Part shown: positions 35,357 to 36,117 of the stretch, one piece after another
Layout of the letters: each line of letters opens with the position of its first letter
Position numbering within the stretch: the stretch's first letter is position 1
Position numbers and translations under genes: made by a program
Source: Verrucomicrobiota bacterium
Lineage (GTDB): Bacteria; Verrucomicrobiota; Verrucomicrobiia; Chthoniobacterales; UBA10450
NCBI GenBank assembly: GCA_003218475.1
Contig: QHNR01000049.1
Span: 1 to 36,117 of the forward strand
Direction of reading: 5' to 3'
DNA length: 36,117 nucleotides
Notes under the pieces: generated by a model
What the model was told of the DNA's origin: nothing
What the model saw: the letters and a program-made list of their open reading frames with translations, nothing else
Databases searched by the model: none

Positions 35357-36117
35357 ATGTCTGTTTACCTTTACTTCGCGACCGTAATCGCCGCGCTCGG
35401 GCTCGGAGCCGAATCCATATCGGCAACGCAGGATGCAGCGGAACAAAGTCCAGCCGGACCAAAGGAACCAAGCATCACATTCAATTCGGTACATGTGGAT
35501 GGACCTTACATCGCTATGACTTTTGACGATGGCCCAAGTGCAACGCTTACCCCAAAATTACTTGATCTACTGGCCGCGCGTCATATCAAGGCCACATTCT
35601 TCGTGATCGGCGAAAACGTCGCGGAACATCCCGAGATCGTCGCGCGGGCTGCCCGGGAAGGCCATGAAATCGGGAATCACAGTTGGTCACATCCCAACTT
35701 CGGCAAAATGTCGGACCAGGCCGTTCGCCGCCAATTGCAGCAAACTGATGATGCAATTAAGAACGCAACTGGGGAGCGTCCCACATTAATGCGGCCACCC
35801 TACGGATCGATTACAGCACGCGAAAAACGGTGGGTCCACGATGAATTCGGATACCGGATCATACTTTGGGACGTTGATCCATATGACTGGAAACGGCCCG
35901 GGCCAGCCGTGGTTCGCAATCGCATTCTTAAGGAGACTCAACCCGGTTCCATTGTGTTATCCCACGATATTCACCCGGGAACAATCGAAGCGATGCCCTC
36001 TACTTTTAATGCGCTCGAGGCCAAAGGCTTCAACTTTGTGACCGTGTCGGAACTGATTCGCATGGCGACGCCGAAACCTTCTCATCCGAGTCCACAGCCC
36101 GGTGGAAACGCACCGAC
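35357..36117 (+). CDS. Polysaccharide deacetylase (NodB homology), truncated by window edge
   Basis: IAMTFDDGPSATLTPKLLDLLAARHIKATFFVIGENV; GHEIGNHSWSHPNF; MRPPYGS; LWDVDPYDWKRPG; ILSHDIH-like SIVLSHDIHPGT. No stop before the edge. Confidence 0.9.
   Translation, partial: MSVYLYFATVIAALGLGAESISATQDAAEQSPAGPKEPSITFNSVHVDGPYIAMTFDDGPSATLTPKLLDLLAARHIKATFFVIGENVAEHPEIVARAAREGHEIGNHSWSHPNFGKMSDQAVRRQLQQTDDAIKNATGERPTLMRPPYGSITAREKRWVHDEFGYRIILWDVDPYDWKRPGPAVVRNRILKETQPGSIVLSHDIHPGTIEAMPSTFNALEAKGFNFVTVSELIRMATPKPSHPSPQPGGNAP

Noticed and set aside
1-36117. CRISPR arrays, tRNA/rRNA genes, transposases, integrases or prophage genes
   Set aside because: None recognised by reading; a tRNAscan/ISfinder/CRISPR search would be needed for a firm negative.

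Overview
The window is a 36 kb chromosomal segment, probably from a soil Verrucomicrobia/PVC-type bacterium (inferred from gene content and style, not proven). It carries about 29 protein genes plus partial genes at both edges. Left to right: an NtrY-like sensor kinase (partial), a sigma-54 response regulator, an MbfA-like ferritin/VIT protein, an EamA transporter, a GlsB-like protein, serA, two divergent APC-type permeases with UspA-like tails, an NhaD-like antiporter, a TrmA/RlmD-type RNA methyltransferase, a MASE1 hybrid kinase, a conserved hypothetical, a TIGR04073-like protein, TerC, a GreA-domain protein, rsmE, an HMG-CoA-lyase-like gene, dnaJ, grpE, an RsbU-like phosphatase, a STAS protein, a fused MBL-exonuclease/ATP-dependent DNA ligase, plsC, cmk, aroA, a lipoprotein, a REC-PP2C protein, a SWIB protein, a thioredoxin-fold protein and a polysaccharide deacetylase (partial). 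No CRISPR array, tRNA, rRNA or transposase was recognised. Main non-ORF signals: (1) a ydaO-type c-di-AMP riboswitch, with an apparent expression platform, upstream of one of the two paralogous permeases; (2) modular multi-hairpin palindromic elements with shared architecture, one of them an in-frame protein-coding insertion inside the RNA methyltransferase; (3) a near-consensus sigma-54 promoter, with upstream palindromes, before the sigma-54 activator gene itself; (4) a 34-bp duplicated 3' end of the methyltransferase on the far side of the antiporter; (5) three apparent coding lesions (frameshift, truncation, nonsense codon), each followed by readable protein sequence. No wholly new multi-gene system could be established from sequence alone.
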